This document shows positions 9,346 through 20,691 of a stretch of DNA of 64,000 bases, in pieces. The translations under genes were made by a program, and so were the position numbers. Under the pieces are notes generated by a model. The model did not search any database and was not told the origin of the DNA. It worked only from the letters and a program-made list of their open reading frames with translations. This stretch comes from Branchiostoma lanceolatum (lineage: Eukaryota; Chordata; Leptocardii; Amphioxiformes; Branchiostomatidae): NCBI RefSeq assembly GCF_035083965.1, contig NC_089725.1:31802524-31866523 (forward strand), written 5' to 3'. Positions within the stretch are counted from its first letter, which is position 1, and each line of letters starts with the position of its first letter.

Positions 9346-10873
9346 GGGCTTAGTTGTCATACTCGACGTACAACGGGATGACGACAGTATATATTATTGA
9401 GTAAATTCATGGACAGCTGCGGGGGTGTTACACGAAATTCAGCTGTCTTACGACGGAAATGATTGTCGCAGGTTTTTATTTGCTTCTCGGAAATTAAAGT
9501 TGTACGAACAAGACGTAAGACCAAGGACATTATATATAATGTCCTTGGTAAGACGGATGAGACTGTGGCTTCTAACTCTTGGCACGACAGGTTTCCGACA
9601 GCGAATGAAGAATACAGTGGTTGGTATACATGTGTCTTCTGACAGATCGAGTTGTTGTATCCTTGTCGAAAGTCGGTTCTACAATGGCCTTGTTAAAATA
9701 TCAGTGCGACGATGAAAAACCGTACGACGAATGTGCCTTAGCTTACAACAGGGCTCCGACAAGACATGAATGTACAGCCATGTGTATAGACATTCAAGAG
9801 AGAGAGAAAAACGGACTAAAACTATACCTCAATTTTTCTATGGAGGTAAAAATGATAATCATATGACGAATGTGCCTTAACACTTAACGAGACAGACAGC
9901 TGTAAACGCTGATGTAATCACCGTCCCTATTAGACACCTGACACGTCGTTCCGCTTGTTCGGGGCCGGTTGATATGTGTTTTCTCCGTGTACAAACGCGG
10001 CGAGCCTTTGTGAAGTTGCAAGGCGTGCGGGCCGTTACGGAAGATTACAACAACTCCGGATCACTCATTCACTCCGCACGTCAACCGGCGATTGTTAGTA
10101 GTGGCCCTTTCTGTGTTGTGTGTGAGACAGACCCGGGTTTCAAGTTTGTCAGCGTGCAGAGGTATAAATGAATGAATGGTGATTAAGCAGGACGGTTTAC
10201 TCGGAGGTAGTCTCAGCTGAAGTGCCGGGAACAAAGTACAAAGGCAATCAGTGTACTTGAGACACAAATCCCTCTCGAAGACACGTCGCTAAGTGTTGTG
10301 GATACTTGAGAACGGGGCCTATATAGTGCCCGTATGTAAAGCAAAAACAAACGCGCAGACGTGGACTACACGTCGGACTGTGATTCACCCTAAGCTAGGT
10401 GGTGTATGGCGTGGTTCTAATCTTAATCCCCTTCATTTGTCCACAAACCATCGGGGCAGAAACGGGACTTGATCCCTTAATTAGTTTGGCGTAATTGAAC
10501 AGCGTATCGGCTGTCATTGACGACCCGGTTTCTGTGCCACGACTCCCGTCTTTAAAACCTTTTCCCGTGTAGCGGCGCGAAGACCTGTGATGACAGCAGA
10601 GACAGTGCCCCTACCAGAGGGAGGGAAGGCAGCTATCTCAGCAGGGCTTGCCCGACATTCCGTTGCCAGGCTGCTGTCGCGCATGTGGGATCGCGGTCGG
10701 GACGGGATAAGAGTGTGTGCTGTCTATGCCCCGCCCCGGGAACGGTGTTGACTTTTCCTTTGCTCCAAAGTGACCCGAGACGTGAGGGGCCCATACCAGA
10801 GCAGTAGCTACTCTATCGCGACAGGGAAGACCACCAGTCCGCCCGCCCGACCACTTTCGCGAGGCAGACCACC
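9346..10873. other. upstream region of the 240-residue protein gene
   Basis: No convincing gene. A 30-bp perfect palindrome lies at 9520-9549. An in-frame stop at 10805-10807 bounds the downstream coding start. TATA-like strings occur at about 10162 (GTATAAATG) and 10552 (TTTAAAACC), but neither can be called a promoter from sequence alone. Confidence 0.4.
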
Positions 10874-13800
10874 ATGCAGGCCGAGAAACCACGGACGCTT
10901 CAGATGGCGTCTACGGAGAGGGAGTTGGAGACGTACCGACTGAACCAGAAGGAGACGAGGCGTCTTCAAGAAGTTAGGAGCCAACTGGAGAGGAGCGAGA
11001 AGATACAGGTGTGATTTCTTGACGACAGGTGTATAAGGTGGTGAGGGAGGGAGGGGGGCAGAGTTCGGCTGTGATTGTGTGTACTTCTGGCAATTATGGC
11101 CCATTACCGCCAACCTCGGGCACCTATTGGCCGGTTTATCATCCAGCGTGTTTGACAGGTTATCGATCAGAGCGGGTTCGCGTAATTCCAATGTTTTGGA
11201 CTTCTTTTTGGTACATTTTAAAACTCGCTATTAAAACGTCGTCTGAAGCTGATAACGACCGGTTCTCTCCTAATGTGCGTTAAGCCTCCTACATATATAC
11301 AACATGTGTGCCGTTTTTGGTCTGTGTGTAAATTTCGGTCGTTAGAGTTCTAGCGGGTTCACATTGGAATCGACTGTTACAGCTTCCAGTGAGGCGGACT
11401 TGAAAGCTGCGTAGCGCATATATCAGCGTTAACATACATACATATAAAGTATGGGAACGGATGTTTCAGTTGACAAATGTTGCGACGTGCGACGTATCAG
11501 AAAGGGATTCAAGTACGTTTAGCATATCAAGTACGTGAACTTTCTTATCTTTACGACAGAATTTTAAGATACTGTGACGAACAAGTTTACAATGTTCATA
11601 TCTCGACCGCTGTGCATACTAGTACACAAACGACCGTTGTCGACTTTCACCGTAAACTTGTATACCCCAACACTACCCGTACTGTTAAAAGAATCCACGG
11701 TCACTGCGCTACAGAAACGTTCTAGTATCCATACATTAGATATCTTATCTCAAAAACATTCCTATTGCCGAGGTTTATTAAGTCGGAGCTAATGATTCAA
11801 CATGTTGGGACTTAAGGTTGCATTGTCACGGTGTAGCGGCGGAATTAGGGGCTACATTGTTCCGGTGTAGCAGCGGATTCGGGCGCCGTTGTCAGGTAAT
11901 CCTCGGTTCAAGTGCGCGTATTCAGAACCTGTCCGGGGAGGATTGTTAATTCTTTTTCTGGACGCCTTCACGGTCAGGTGCGAGTCATCGGGAGTTCCTT
12001 AAGAATGACTCCAGTTGTAGAACTTGTTCCTTTATCGGACTTGAAGGGAACAGTCACCCTTTTAGTGGCGGTATGTAAGAATGGCCCGTACAGAGTCAGT
12101 GTTCCGGAGTGGGGTTATTGTCCCATCTCTACGGAGCGTGGGTTAGCGAGGTTGTCTGGCATAGTGAGTCTCTACCAGACTGCATGGGTTGTTGGAAGAA
12201 TAGTAAAAATTAGCCAAATACGTGACATAATTTACCAGAGGAGTTAGCCGTGGACCACAGACTGACGGTTAATATTTTTGATCAGCTCCAAGTCAAGCTC
12301 ATGATCAGTCCCCTTTACAAAGTGTTCCTTTTTTTAATTTCATAGCCTAATTCCATAACTTTTTCAACTCGACCGGAACTTCTGGTAGACACTACGTCCA
12401 CAAGTTCCGAACAGAACTCACATATATACATATAGCACAAAACCAAAATATATAGGACAGTCGAGACGCCATTTTCTGCACCTTTTCCAACTCGACGGGA
12501 GGTGTGCGTGTTTTGTGTTCTCGTGATGGCTTAGTGTTTTGCCTTCAAGCGCAAATGCAACGTTGATAATGATTCATTTTCGTATGTTCCTTAGCTCGGG
12601 TTTATACGTCTGTGATGTGGTCTTTTGCACTATATAGTAACACAATGACTTAAAACGCCTTGCGTACAAGAAAGAGCTAAAAGGTATAAGAATCAGCCAA
12701 CCCGCTCATCCGCTCGCAGATAAGTTGTTTTAAGCGTGTGACGTAATCGCTACCGGCACCACGGTTTGCTGACAGCAGAATCCAGCAAAGCAAGTCAAAC
12801 ACGGAAGCCTAGTTAGTCCTACGGTAGCGGTTTTCAGAAGTCAATGTTTTTGCTGTGAACAGACAGGAGTAGAAGAGGAACATCCCATCTAATCTCCAAG
12901 CAGATGTAAGGATAGTCTCAGCCTCAGTATTTAACGAGTGTTTTTTGTTGTTGCAACATTCAGTATGTTTATCTAGTAGCGCATCTTTTCAACTCTTGGC
13001 CTCCACCTTCATCTAGAAAGGAGTACTGTAGGCGCTGGTTTTATGTTCAATACTGTAGCAGTATGTGACTATAGCGCTGTAGCGAACTTCAAACCACCGC
13101 GAACACTCCATTTTCGTCTTAGCGCGAAATAAAAACCACGCGAACTTAAATGCATTTACAGTATTTGTATTTATAGACAATTAAAGACAAGTCATTACAC
13201 TTGGTCAGCCTAGGCAGCTTTCTTTTAAGTACTAAATATCACAAAAACAAGCGTAATCACTGAGACACATCCTTACATCTGCTTGCATATTAATAATAAA
13301 GTTTATTGTAAATACATGCCCAAGGGCTAATTGCTAGTACAAACAACGCATATAATACTGAATAATTGATAAGAATGTTTCCTCGTTTACACGGGAGATT
13401 ACATTCCTACGTCTGTACGCGTGGCTTACGTGTCATCCTGATCGTAGTAATAAGGTGAACGTCCTTGTGGATGGGGGATAAACTCGCTCTGAGAGGGAAG
13501 TACGTAGTGTCGAGCATGCACTTCGTCTCCCTATGTATGGTACGGTCATCTCATCATCTCATCTAGTCCCATCCTCATCTTGAGGGTCGGGGACCATGGT
13601 TGCTATCAGCACAAGCTTTCTCCATCCTTCCCTGTCCTTCGCCCTCTGGGTACATTCTGTAAGTGACCGCCCTGTCCACTCCTTTATGTCATCTCCCCAT
13701 CTCCTGCGTGGCCTCCCTCAGATGGTACGGTCATAATAACAAGAAAATTGCCTGAAAACATTGTAAAAGGTGGTCGGAGGTTCGAATTCCTGACTTGCAC

Positions 13801-16800
13801 ACTACTTGAACAAGTGGAGGGGAACTGTAGCTATCAACATTCTCCAGAGCACGTTTAAGAACCCATCATTGTTGTTGAGAAGAGAAGAGGTTCGCCCCGA
13901 TAGTGTTGTTGTCGTTGTTCACCTTGTAGTGCACAGTGGCATATGGGGCAGCAAGTTTCCTTGCTGTTTCTGCAGCAGGGTGTATTTTACAGGGAGGGGT
14001 TGCTAGCCCTTCCCCTTTTAACGTGCTCTAGGCGCCTCCTCAAACACAGGGCCCCAATTTTACGTCTCTTCCGAAAGACGGGTGCAGCCCAAACCGAGAT
14101 GTCCTGTCCCATGGTATGAACCGGGGTCTCCCAGTTAGCAACTAATTCAAACCAAAAGCTCAACAGTGAGGCTGCTACCAGTTGAGCTACAGGGATAATC
14201 CTCGTTCACCCCGATATGTCCTGAACAAAGTGTTATGGACATGTACATGTAATACAGGGGCAGGAACTCTCTCCAGGCACTCAGTACGGTACCGTAGGAT
14301 TCATTTATGTTTTGCTTGAAAAACCACAGGGCCTCTCGCCCGTAGACGCGACAGCCAGTATGGTTCGGTAGGATTTGCCTGAAAACCCACGGGGATAGAT
14401 CACCGTACTCACATCCTCTTATTGTTTATTGTTTATTTAGATTTTTCACAAAAGTGAAGGGGAGGGCAAAACAGGTGCTTGCGCACCTTTACAAGTTGCC
14501 CTCCCAAACACAATACATAACATTCAAATATACAAATTCTTACATACAAACATGGAAATACAATATCTACATATAACATTGGAACTAAAAATCTACCATA
14601 AATAAATACAATATATAAATGTTATTTAGGTCCTAATCCCCCTTCTCTTACACCAATGCAGCTTATGGGTGGGACAAGGACTCCAGTAATCGGGAATTAG
14701 CCAAAGAAGATTTATTCTCTTGAGAGGCTATTGTGATTCCGATCCCCAACCTTACATGTCGGATTAAGCCTGTAGGATGCCCGGGGGAGGTATGCGGGGT
14801 TTGTCAATGGGATGAGGATGAAACGTGGTCCTGTGCGTGTTTCCTGATATCACCGTGTCAGGTGTTATCTTAAGGAAAGTTGGACAGGTCTGCATCATTC
14901 TCTTGTCACGTGACGCTCGAGACCAGTCACGTGACGAGAGAGCCCAATCATTTCTGTTCTTGTTGACGAGGTGAAAAAGTCAGGCCCGAAAGATTCCAGT
15001 GAGTATAATCATTAGTCAATCAAGGAACGTTACTGTCTTCTCACCAGCATTGGTATTCTCTACCAGACTAACCGCGCCGGCTATAGGGAGAACATTTGCC
15101 GGGGGACTTTGGCCATGGAGGGTTTCATATTTGACCCTTTCTCTGTAGCCGACTCCCTTCATACAATTGGCTCTATTTGGCCAATTTCTACTATTTACCC
15201 AGCGACTCGCGGAGGCTGGTAGAGCCTAAGCATCGGGAGGGTAAGCTGTAGAAGGACAGTCAAAAACACGACACAGTTTTCCCTTGAAATGACACGTTAA
15301 CATGTTCTGATGAGGAACAACAATAAAACAGGGACATTTTTAAAAACGTTTCAATGAAGATCGATAAATAAGATACACGAGGACCACAGTTTCGAGTATT
15401 CAACCAATGACAGATAAAGGACGGCAAAGAGTCAAGTAAGAGAATCACGCCTATCTTAAGGATTTCTTTGTCAAATCTGGTAAGACATGCGTTTTTACGA
15501 GACACTTGCTTACATTTTTTTCGAAACTTGAGACTTCCTTAGAATGACTTACTTACACATGACTTGCAGGAGTGAGCAGGGGGAAGAAGCACTTAGAATT
15601 TTTGTTTTCCACTTGTCAGTCTTTGTTTCCCCTTCTCGTACTCAGCCACTGTTTACAGACTGAGTATAGTTTGTACAGCCAGTCATATCCTGGGGTCGTT
15701 GCAGCACACTTGTCTGTGCCCCTGTCGTGTTTCCCTCCTCAAGAACACTTTGTGTCATGTTCTGTCAACCTCAAGCAGCAGGACATGACGTAAAAAGGTC
15801 AAGTGGTGACGCGACGGGAGTCTCTCACAGATTAGCACATCTGCAGATGGGTTGAATCCCGCTAGAGGGCGCGATAAGTCTGGGACGATGCCAGGGACAA
15901 CTTCTCTTAAGGCGAAATCTATCCATATTGGCAGCTTCTGATACACACACGAAAAAAGTTTGGAAACTTGAATTTGATCATCAGGGTTTCTGTTATTATT
16001 TGATTATAGAGTCTGATAGAGACTAGAAAGATTGCCACTACAGGCCAGAGCCGCACATCTTGTGAAAGTATATGTGAGCTGTCACTTCAAGGTGTCTGCG
16101 TTAAGAGTATAGAGTATTTTCTGCAATATTCTTATATGTATCCAGGGATACCTGACAAAAAACAGGTCACAGACCTGAGTGTGATCTAGTGGTAAAGTAA
16201 ACAAAATGAAATGAATGGATATCTGCGGTTTCAACATCGGCTAAATTTCCCGTTTCTCCCTTGGGGTTTTGTACAGTATTTCAAGTTGTTGATTCTTCTT
16301 TTATGGACACAGGTACAGGTTACGGATCTGAGTGTGATCTGCTGGTTAATCGCTGAAATAAATGAATCGACATGAATGAATATCTGCTGTTTCACCATAG
16401 GCTAACATTTCCGTCTCCTCCATGCACAGGTGCGTTCCCTGAGCCAGGAGTCCGACGTGGTGTACCAGGACCTGGAGCGGCTGCACGCGCGCGAGCTCAC
16501 CCCCTCCCTCTCCGAGTGGCTCCAGGGCAGGGTCAGCACCAAGAAGAGCGCACAGCGCAAGTTCCTCGCCAGGTCGGTTTTTAAAGGAAACCTTAGTAAT
16601 ATCAGAGCCCAAAAATCAGATTTTAAAAGTCAATTTATTTAGTCATTTCTATACATGATCAGTTCAAACAGCACTATCACAATGTATAGCGACAATATGA
16701 CGTTGTTGTGATGTGAGAACTCACTGAAAATCGTCTACGGGTTTTTTTAGGCTCGCGAAACTAGGGGTATCATCGTACGGCACGGTTTTAAAATGCTCAA

Positions 16801-17852
16801 AGTATGAAGATATGATGCAAATATACTAAATAGTGTTAGTAGATGTCACTACCATAAATATTTCAGCATTTTCCCTTTTTAGGGCCCTGATATTGCTTTG
16901 GTTGCCTTTAACGAAATGTAGGAATGATTTAATGTTAATGTAGCGTATCGATATTTTACTATCGTCTGTATTGAGTGATATACATGTATGTAATGATATT
17001 TTCAATTTGATCACGAGTACATACAATGAATCATTCAATAATATTTGTGATTTTAGAACGACTGCCAATGGTTATCTGTGAGGCTGTTGTTTATTTTTCT
17101 ATGAACACCAGGGCTTGTCTCCAGCTCTTGATTTTTGTCCGTCCCACTAATTGTTTTGGAGCCTATGTGTTGAATTTTCCTTGTTAAGTTCGCCATTTAC
17201 AGCTTACGAAGATACGTTTTCATAAAGTTCAGATATGGGGGGGGGGGGGACAAGGTAAAAATTTCCGTCGCGGGATGAGGGACGGGTCCTGAAGACAGAC
17301 TGCCGGGCAAACACTGAATAATCACCATGACCTGCACTTACATTGTAAGGGCAGAAACGTACAATAAGGGTCTTTCATTCACAATAAACCATTGATTCCA
17401 TCCTCAGGAAGATCGACAGCCCGAAGGCGCGCGCGCGGCGGAAGGCTGCGGGGGACGCGGAGAAGCGGCTGAGCGAGCTGGCCTACACCAACCGCATGTT
17501 CCGCGCCTCCGTCCAGCAGATGATGGGCGACCCCGCCGTGGTAGACGACACGTCGGCCGTGGAGACCGTTGCTAGGCACAACACGTCGCCCATGGAAACC
17601 GTTGCTAGGCAGAGCACGTCGCCCGCGGAAACCGTTGCTAGGCACAACACGTCGTCCGCGGAAACCGTTGCTAGGCAGAACACGTCGGCCATGGAAACCG
17701 TTGCTAGGCACAACACGTCGCCAGTGGAAACCGTTGCTAGGCACGTCACGTTTCTCCAGGACAGTCTGAGCGAAGGAGACACGGACGTCGACTCGCGGCA
17801 AGACGGCGCGGAAAGCTGGGAACAGGAACTAGACGCAGAGGCGGCGGAATGA
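10874..17852 (+). CDS. 240-residue coiled-coil/repeat protein, three exons
   Basis: Exons are 10874-11008, 16430-16572 and 17408-17852; phases fit (0, then split codon AG|G) and the total is 241 codons. The start ATG has ACC at -3 to -1 and an in-frame stop at 10805. Exon 1 and exon 2 (residues 1-92) are charged and leucine-spaced, reading as a coiled coil (ERELETYRLNQKETRRLQEV, then VRSLSQESDVVYQDLERL). Residues 93-125 are very basic. Residues 145-210 are six 11-residue units of the type ETVARHNTSPM. The tail is acidic (EQELDAEAAE). The exon 1 donor CAG|GTGTGA is weak, so an alternative or missing exon in the 5.4 kb intron is possible. I do not recognise the family. Codon use is GC-rich like the other genes here. 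Confidence 0.7.
12170..12255. mobile_element. MITE fragment, TCTACCAG family
   Basis: It has the left-end sequence GTCTCTACCAGACT followed by GAATAGTAAAAATTAGCC. No right end was found. Confidence 0.5.
12892..13291. mobile_element. MITE, TAATCTCCAAGCAGATG family, ~400 bp
   Basis: The left end TAATCTCCAAGCAGATG continues TAAGGATAGTCTCAG. The right end, reverse complemented, is TAATATGCAAGCAGATG continuing TAAGGATGTGTCTCAG. It carries a fragment (about 13023-13165) of the ACCACGCGAACTT repeat found complete at 49069-49280. Confidence 0.7.
14020..14200 (-). mobile_element. tRNA-derived SINE
   Basis: On the reverse strand an A-box-like TAGCTCAACTGGTAG is followed about 55 bases later by a B-box-like GGTTCATACC. 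Then comes a conserved-looking body GCTGCACCCGTCTTTCGG that extends toward 13.9 kb. Confidence 0.7.
14405..14640 (-). mobile_element. retroelement 3' tail, probable LINE/SINE remnant
   Basis: T-rich start (TTATTGTTTATTGTTTATTT), then GGGAGGGCAAAACAGGTG with an inverted echo ACAAGTTGCCCTCCC, then A/T-rich sequence. The pattern is typical of a truncated retroelement end; the family is not identified. Confidence 0.35.
15054..15228. mobile_element. MITE, TCTACCAG family
   Basis: Left TATTCTCTACCAGAC; right GGAGGCTGGTAGAGCCTA. The interior shares GGCTATAGGGAGAA with the copies at 49.5 and 56.4 kb. Flanks AGCATTGG and AGCATCGG are near-identical. Confidence 0.75.
16160..16429 (+). repeat. tandem duplication of the intron end before exon 2
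   Basis: The block at about 16160-16260 (ACAGGTCACAGACCTGAGTG ... ATATCTGCGGTTTCAACAT) repeats at about 16313-16415 (ACAGGTTACGGATCTGAGTG ... ATATCTGCTGTTTCACCAT). Copy 2 leads into the real acceptor at 16427-16429. Confidence 0.75.
16581..16911. mobile_element. TTAA-bounded MITE beside a splice donor
   Basis: The left end is TTAAAGGAAACCTTAGTAAT. The right end, reverse complemented, is TTAAAGGCAACCAAAGCAAT. Both are followed by ATCAG and GCCC or GGCCC. TTAA at each edge suggests a piggyBac-type target. A shorter copy lies at 23255-23379. It starts 8 bases after the exon 2 donor GT. Confidence 0.7.
17562..17759 (+). repeat. 33-bp coding minisatellite (six units)
   Basis: Six in-frame units encode ETVAR[HQ]xTxxx. 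H and Q alternate in the first five units (GGCAC versus GGCAG), suggesting a 66-bp higher-order duplication. It lies within the last exon of the 240-residue protein gene. Confidence 0.9.
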
Positions 17853-17899
17853 CAAGGACATTGGTGGCGCCGTGACGGCGATGTTCAGGACTACTAGTA

Positions 17900-17990
17900 T
17901 GTATTCAGATACTCAGTCACGTTTGGGACCGCATTCTCCAGTTGCCGCAGCGCCACCATGCGGAAAGGAGTAGCAGAGCTCATTAGGCCA
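17900..17990 (+). pseudogene. relic of Penelope-like C-terminus in 3' flank
   Basis: 17911-17934 is identical over 24 bases to the end of the Penelope-like ORF at 20380-20403. In frame it reads LSHVWDRIL. The copy is otherwise diverged. Confidence 0.45.
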
Positions 17991-18029
17991 TGATGGAGAA
18001 AACTGATCAGTTGCCAAAAACGTTGTCAG

Positions 18030-18929
18030 GTACAAAACTATATAACCCTGAACTCGAGTGGGATTCTTACTCGGGACTCTTAGTTAGAGACAGTTGCACT
18101 GTTAACGTTCATTTTGCAGTAACAGAAGGTATCTAAGTCCGGCAAAGTTCTATACCATTATTAGGACCCCGCCGGACTTTGGATACCCCCCATTACTGCT
18201 AATATAATTCTTATCCTGTGCACGAGAGCACCAATGGCAATATCTATCGCAATGGTGTTAAGTTGTTAGAATATGAAATATGTGTCTAAGGGAATTTGTG
18301 AGAAACTATGTATATACAAACTGTGCAATTTGCAGACGTTTCTAAGAATCTCTACATGCGTACCGACAGAGATACGGTGCTTAAGTCAGGGAGTGTAACT
18401 TTAAAGTAAGTGAAGATGTTGATGTAACGTAAGTGTAAGTTCAACATTATAATACGTGCTTTGAGCTGTAGGCGGCGACCGTTGAGTGACCTAAACTCTC
18501 ATTAGTAGTTCAAAGGAATTCCATTGATAAAGAATACTATTTTGTAAGTTTTATGTGTTTTGTTGTCTTTAAAATCAAATCAAATCAAACCGTTCTTTTT
18601 CATTATTGATTCATTATTTCATTATCAACACTATGAAGTCAAAGGTCATACAAATCCAATTTTGGTCGATCGCCCAACGGTCGGCATTCAGTAGAAAGGC
18701 GGCCTATAAACTTTGGGCGGCACTCAGCGCCATTTTCATGTCTGGGCTCTATTAAGGTCAAAGGCTAATCATCAACGATATCTAATGAGTTAAACATGTC
18801 AAATCTGTAGTTAAAACGTGAAGGATTACATTGTATCATTGCTGAATCATTCTTTGTTAATGCAAGATACTTCAAAGAAACTGTAACATCTCAGGTACAT
18901 TTGTATGTGCGCATCTGGAGTCTAAAGAG
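18030..18929. other. 3' flank of the 240-residue protein gene, no gene seen
   Basis: AT-rich sequence without a coding signal, and no canonical AATAAA was found for the upstream gene. A short (AAATC)n stretch lies at about 18571-18589. Confidence 0.4.
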
Positions 18930-19018
18930 AACTGTTACATCCGTGAATAGTTTCATCAGGTTGGTAAGTCACTGAAGAAAAAGACTCTTTTTTTCTCAAC
19001 CAAGGGATTTATTCAACC

Positions 19019-19052
19019 GACGTTTCGGTGACCCTCTGTCACCTTCTTCAAG
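19019..19052 (-). ncRNA. hammerhead-like motif in left inverted arm
   Basis: Reverse-strand copy of the motif at 20600-20633, so the element carries the core at both ends in opposite orientation. Confidence 0.45.
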
Positions 19053-19273
19053 GCAATTCTGACTGGTTCACATAGCAATACAGCACAGGTGTTGCTGCTT
19101 ATACATATTAATGAGATGCAAACGCAAAATATTTACATATGTACAAACACAGGGGATGACATCACTATGCGGTCCCAAACATACAGAAGTGTAACACATA
19201 CACAACTACATATCGATCAACAAACGATGCAACGATTATTTCTTTAGGATGCGGTCCCAAACGTGACTGAGTC

Positions 19274-20416
19274 ACTTTCATAGTGACAACTACCTACTTC
19301 TGCTTCAGAGGGGAGATCTACCAACAGAAGTTCGGCACCGCCATGGGGAGCCCAGTATCACCAGTGTTGGCTAACCTTTTCATGGAGTGGTTGGAGCAGC
19401 AGGCCATTGCTACAGCACCCGTCAACTGTACACCCAAGCTGTGGAAGCGGTACGTGGACGACGTGCTTGAACTTTTGAAAAGGGGAGCGGAGCAGCAGCT
19501 GACTGACCACCTGAACACTATCGACTCTACAGGTAACATAAAGTTCACCCATGAAACAGAAGAGAATGGTACCATGCCATTCCTGGACACTCTGCTAGTC
19601 AAGAAAGAGGATGGCACAGTTAAACTGCTGATATACAGAAAAAAGACACACACAGATCAGTACTTGAACTTCAACTCACATCATCCGCTTCACCAGAAGC
19701 TGGGAGTCATCCGAACACTGATGGACAGGTGCAAGTCAGTTGTTACTGAAGAAACGGACAGACAGTTGGAGATGGAACACATCAAGAAGGCCCTTTCCCG
19801 TTGTGGTTACCCTGACTGGACTTTCAAGAAAGTCGAACATCAGACCAACAAAACCAAGCAGAAGAAAGACAGAAAGAAAGGAGAGGAGACGTCTAAAGGA
19901 AGGGTGACCTTACCTTACATCCAAGGCATCACAGAGCCACTAGAGAGGATCTTTAAGAAACACAACATTGCCACAGCAGTCAGACCCAAAACCACGCTAA
20001 GAAACCTACTGGTGCATCCCAAAGACAAACTACAAGACTCAGTAAAGACGGACTGTGTATACAAGATACCTTGCATGAGTTGCAACAAGGTATACATAGG
20101 GGAGACAGGGAGAACATTTGGATGCAGACTGGAAGAACACAGGAAAGAAGCTGAGAGCACCAAGGTGGGAAGGTACACCAGAGCACAGAAGCAGGTAGCT
20201 GAGAAGGAAGAGAACAAATCAGCAGTGACAGACCACATCATGAGAAACAACTGTGCTATAGACTGGGATGGGGCCAAGGTGATAGACCGAGAGGACAATA
20301 GAGTAACACGTTGGATTAAGGAGTCTGTATGGATCAGGAAATCCGCTCCAGTCATGAACCGTGATGAGGGGGGATATAGACTCAGTCACGTTTGGGACCG
20401 CATCCTAAAGAAATAA
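19274..20416 (+). pseudogene. Penelope-like reverse transcriptase / GIY-YIG endonuclease, N-terminally truncated
   Basis: The open frame from the ATG at 19283 gives 377 residues. It begins inside the RT core: the QKFGTAMGSPVSPVLANL block (RT motif 4) at about residues 15-32, catalytic YVDD at 57-60, then PFLDTLL and the Y..SHHP.HQK region (RT motifs 6-7). A basic linker (about 195-210) precedes a GIY-YIG endonuclease domain from about residue 255, with VYKIPC..C...YIGETGR, conserved R and H, and a later E in WIKESVW. The C-terminus is LSHVWDRILKK. Missing are the upstream RT motifs and N-terminal region, so it cannot be an autonomous copy. No internal stop or frameshift was seen, consistent with recent insertion. 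The frame is cut exactly where the inverted left arm begins. Confidence 0.85.
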
Positions 20417-20599
20417 TCGTTGCATCGTTTGTTGATCGATATGTAGTTGTGTATGTGTTACACTTCTGTATGTTTGGGACCGCATAGTGATGTCATCCCC
20501 TGTGTTTGTACATATGTAAATATTTTGCGTTTGCATCTCATTAATATGTATAAGCAGCAACACCTGTGCTGTATTGCTATGTGAACCAGTCAGAATTGC

Positions 20600-20633
20600 C
20601 TTGAAGAAGGTGACAGAGGGTCACCGAAACGTC
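20600..20633 (+). ncRNA. hammerhead-like motif in Penelope-like 3' end
   Basis: TTGAAGAA, hairpin GGTGAC/GTCACC with loop AGAGG, then GAAACGTC. GCC/GGU flanks give a short helix I. The first core base is U instead of C, and there is the same extra A before helix II as in the other copies. Confidence 0.45.
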
Positions 20634-20691
20634 GGTTGAATAAATCCCTTGGTTGTGAAAAAAAGAGTCTTTTTCTTCAGAACTGTTACAT

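Larger units (their letters stand above)
18941..20680 (+). mobile_element. Penelope-like retroelement, 5'-truncated, with inverted arms
   Basis: The element holds a left arm 18972-19273 that is the reverse complement of its own 3' end at 20379-20680 (302 bases each; one mismatch noticed by eye). Between them is the truncated RT/GIY-YIG frame. The 11-bp AACTGTTACAT flanks it at 18930-18940 and 20681-20691, consistent with a target duplication; 31 bases of extra sequence precede the left arm. Near-identity of the arms indicates recent insertion. Inverted terminal copies are a known habit of Penelope-like elements. Confidence 0.85.

Noticed and set aside
11912-12247. 111-residue forward frame in the large intron
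   Set aside because: It runs into a TCTACCAG MITE fragment and has no protein-like features or partner exons.
19915-20355. 146-residue reverse frame
   Set aside because: Shadow of the Penelope-like reverse transcriptase/endonuclease frame.
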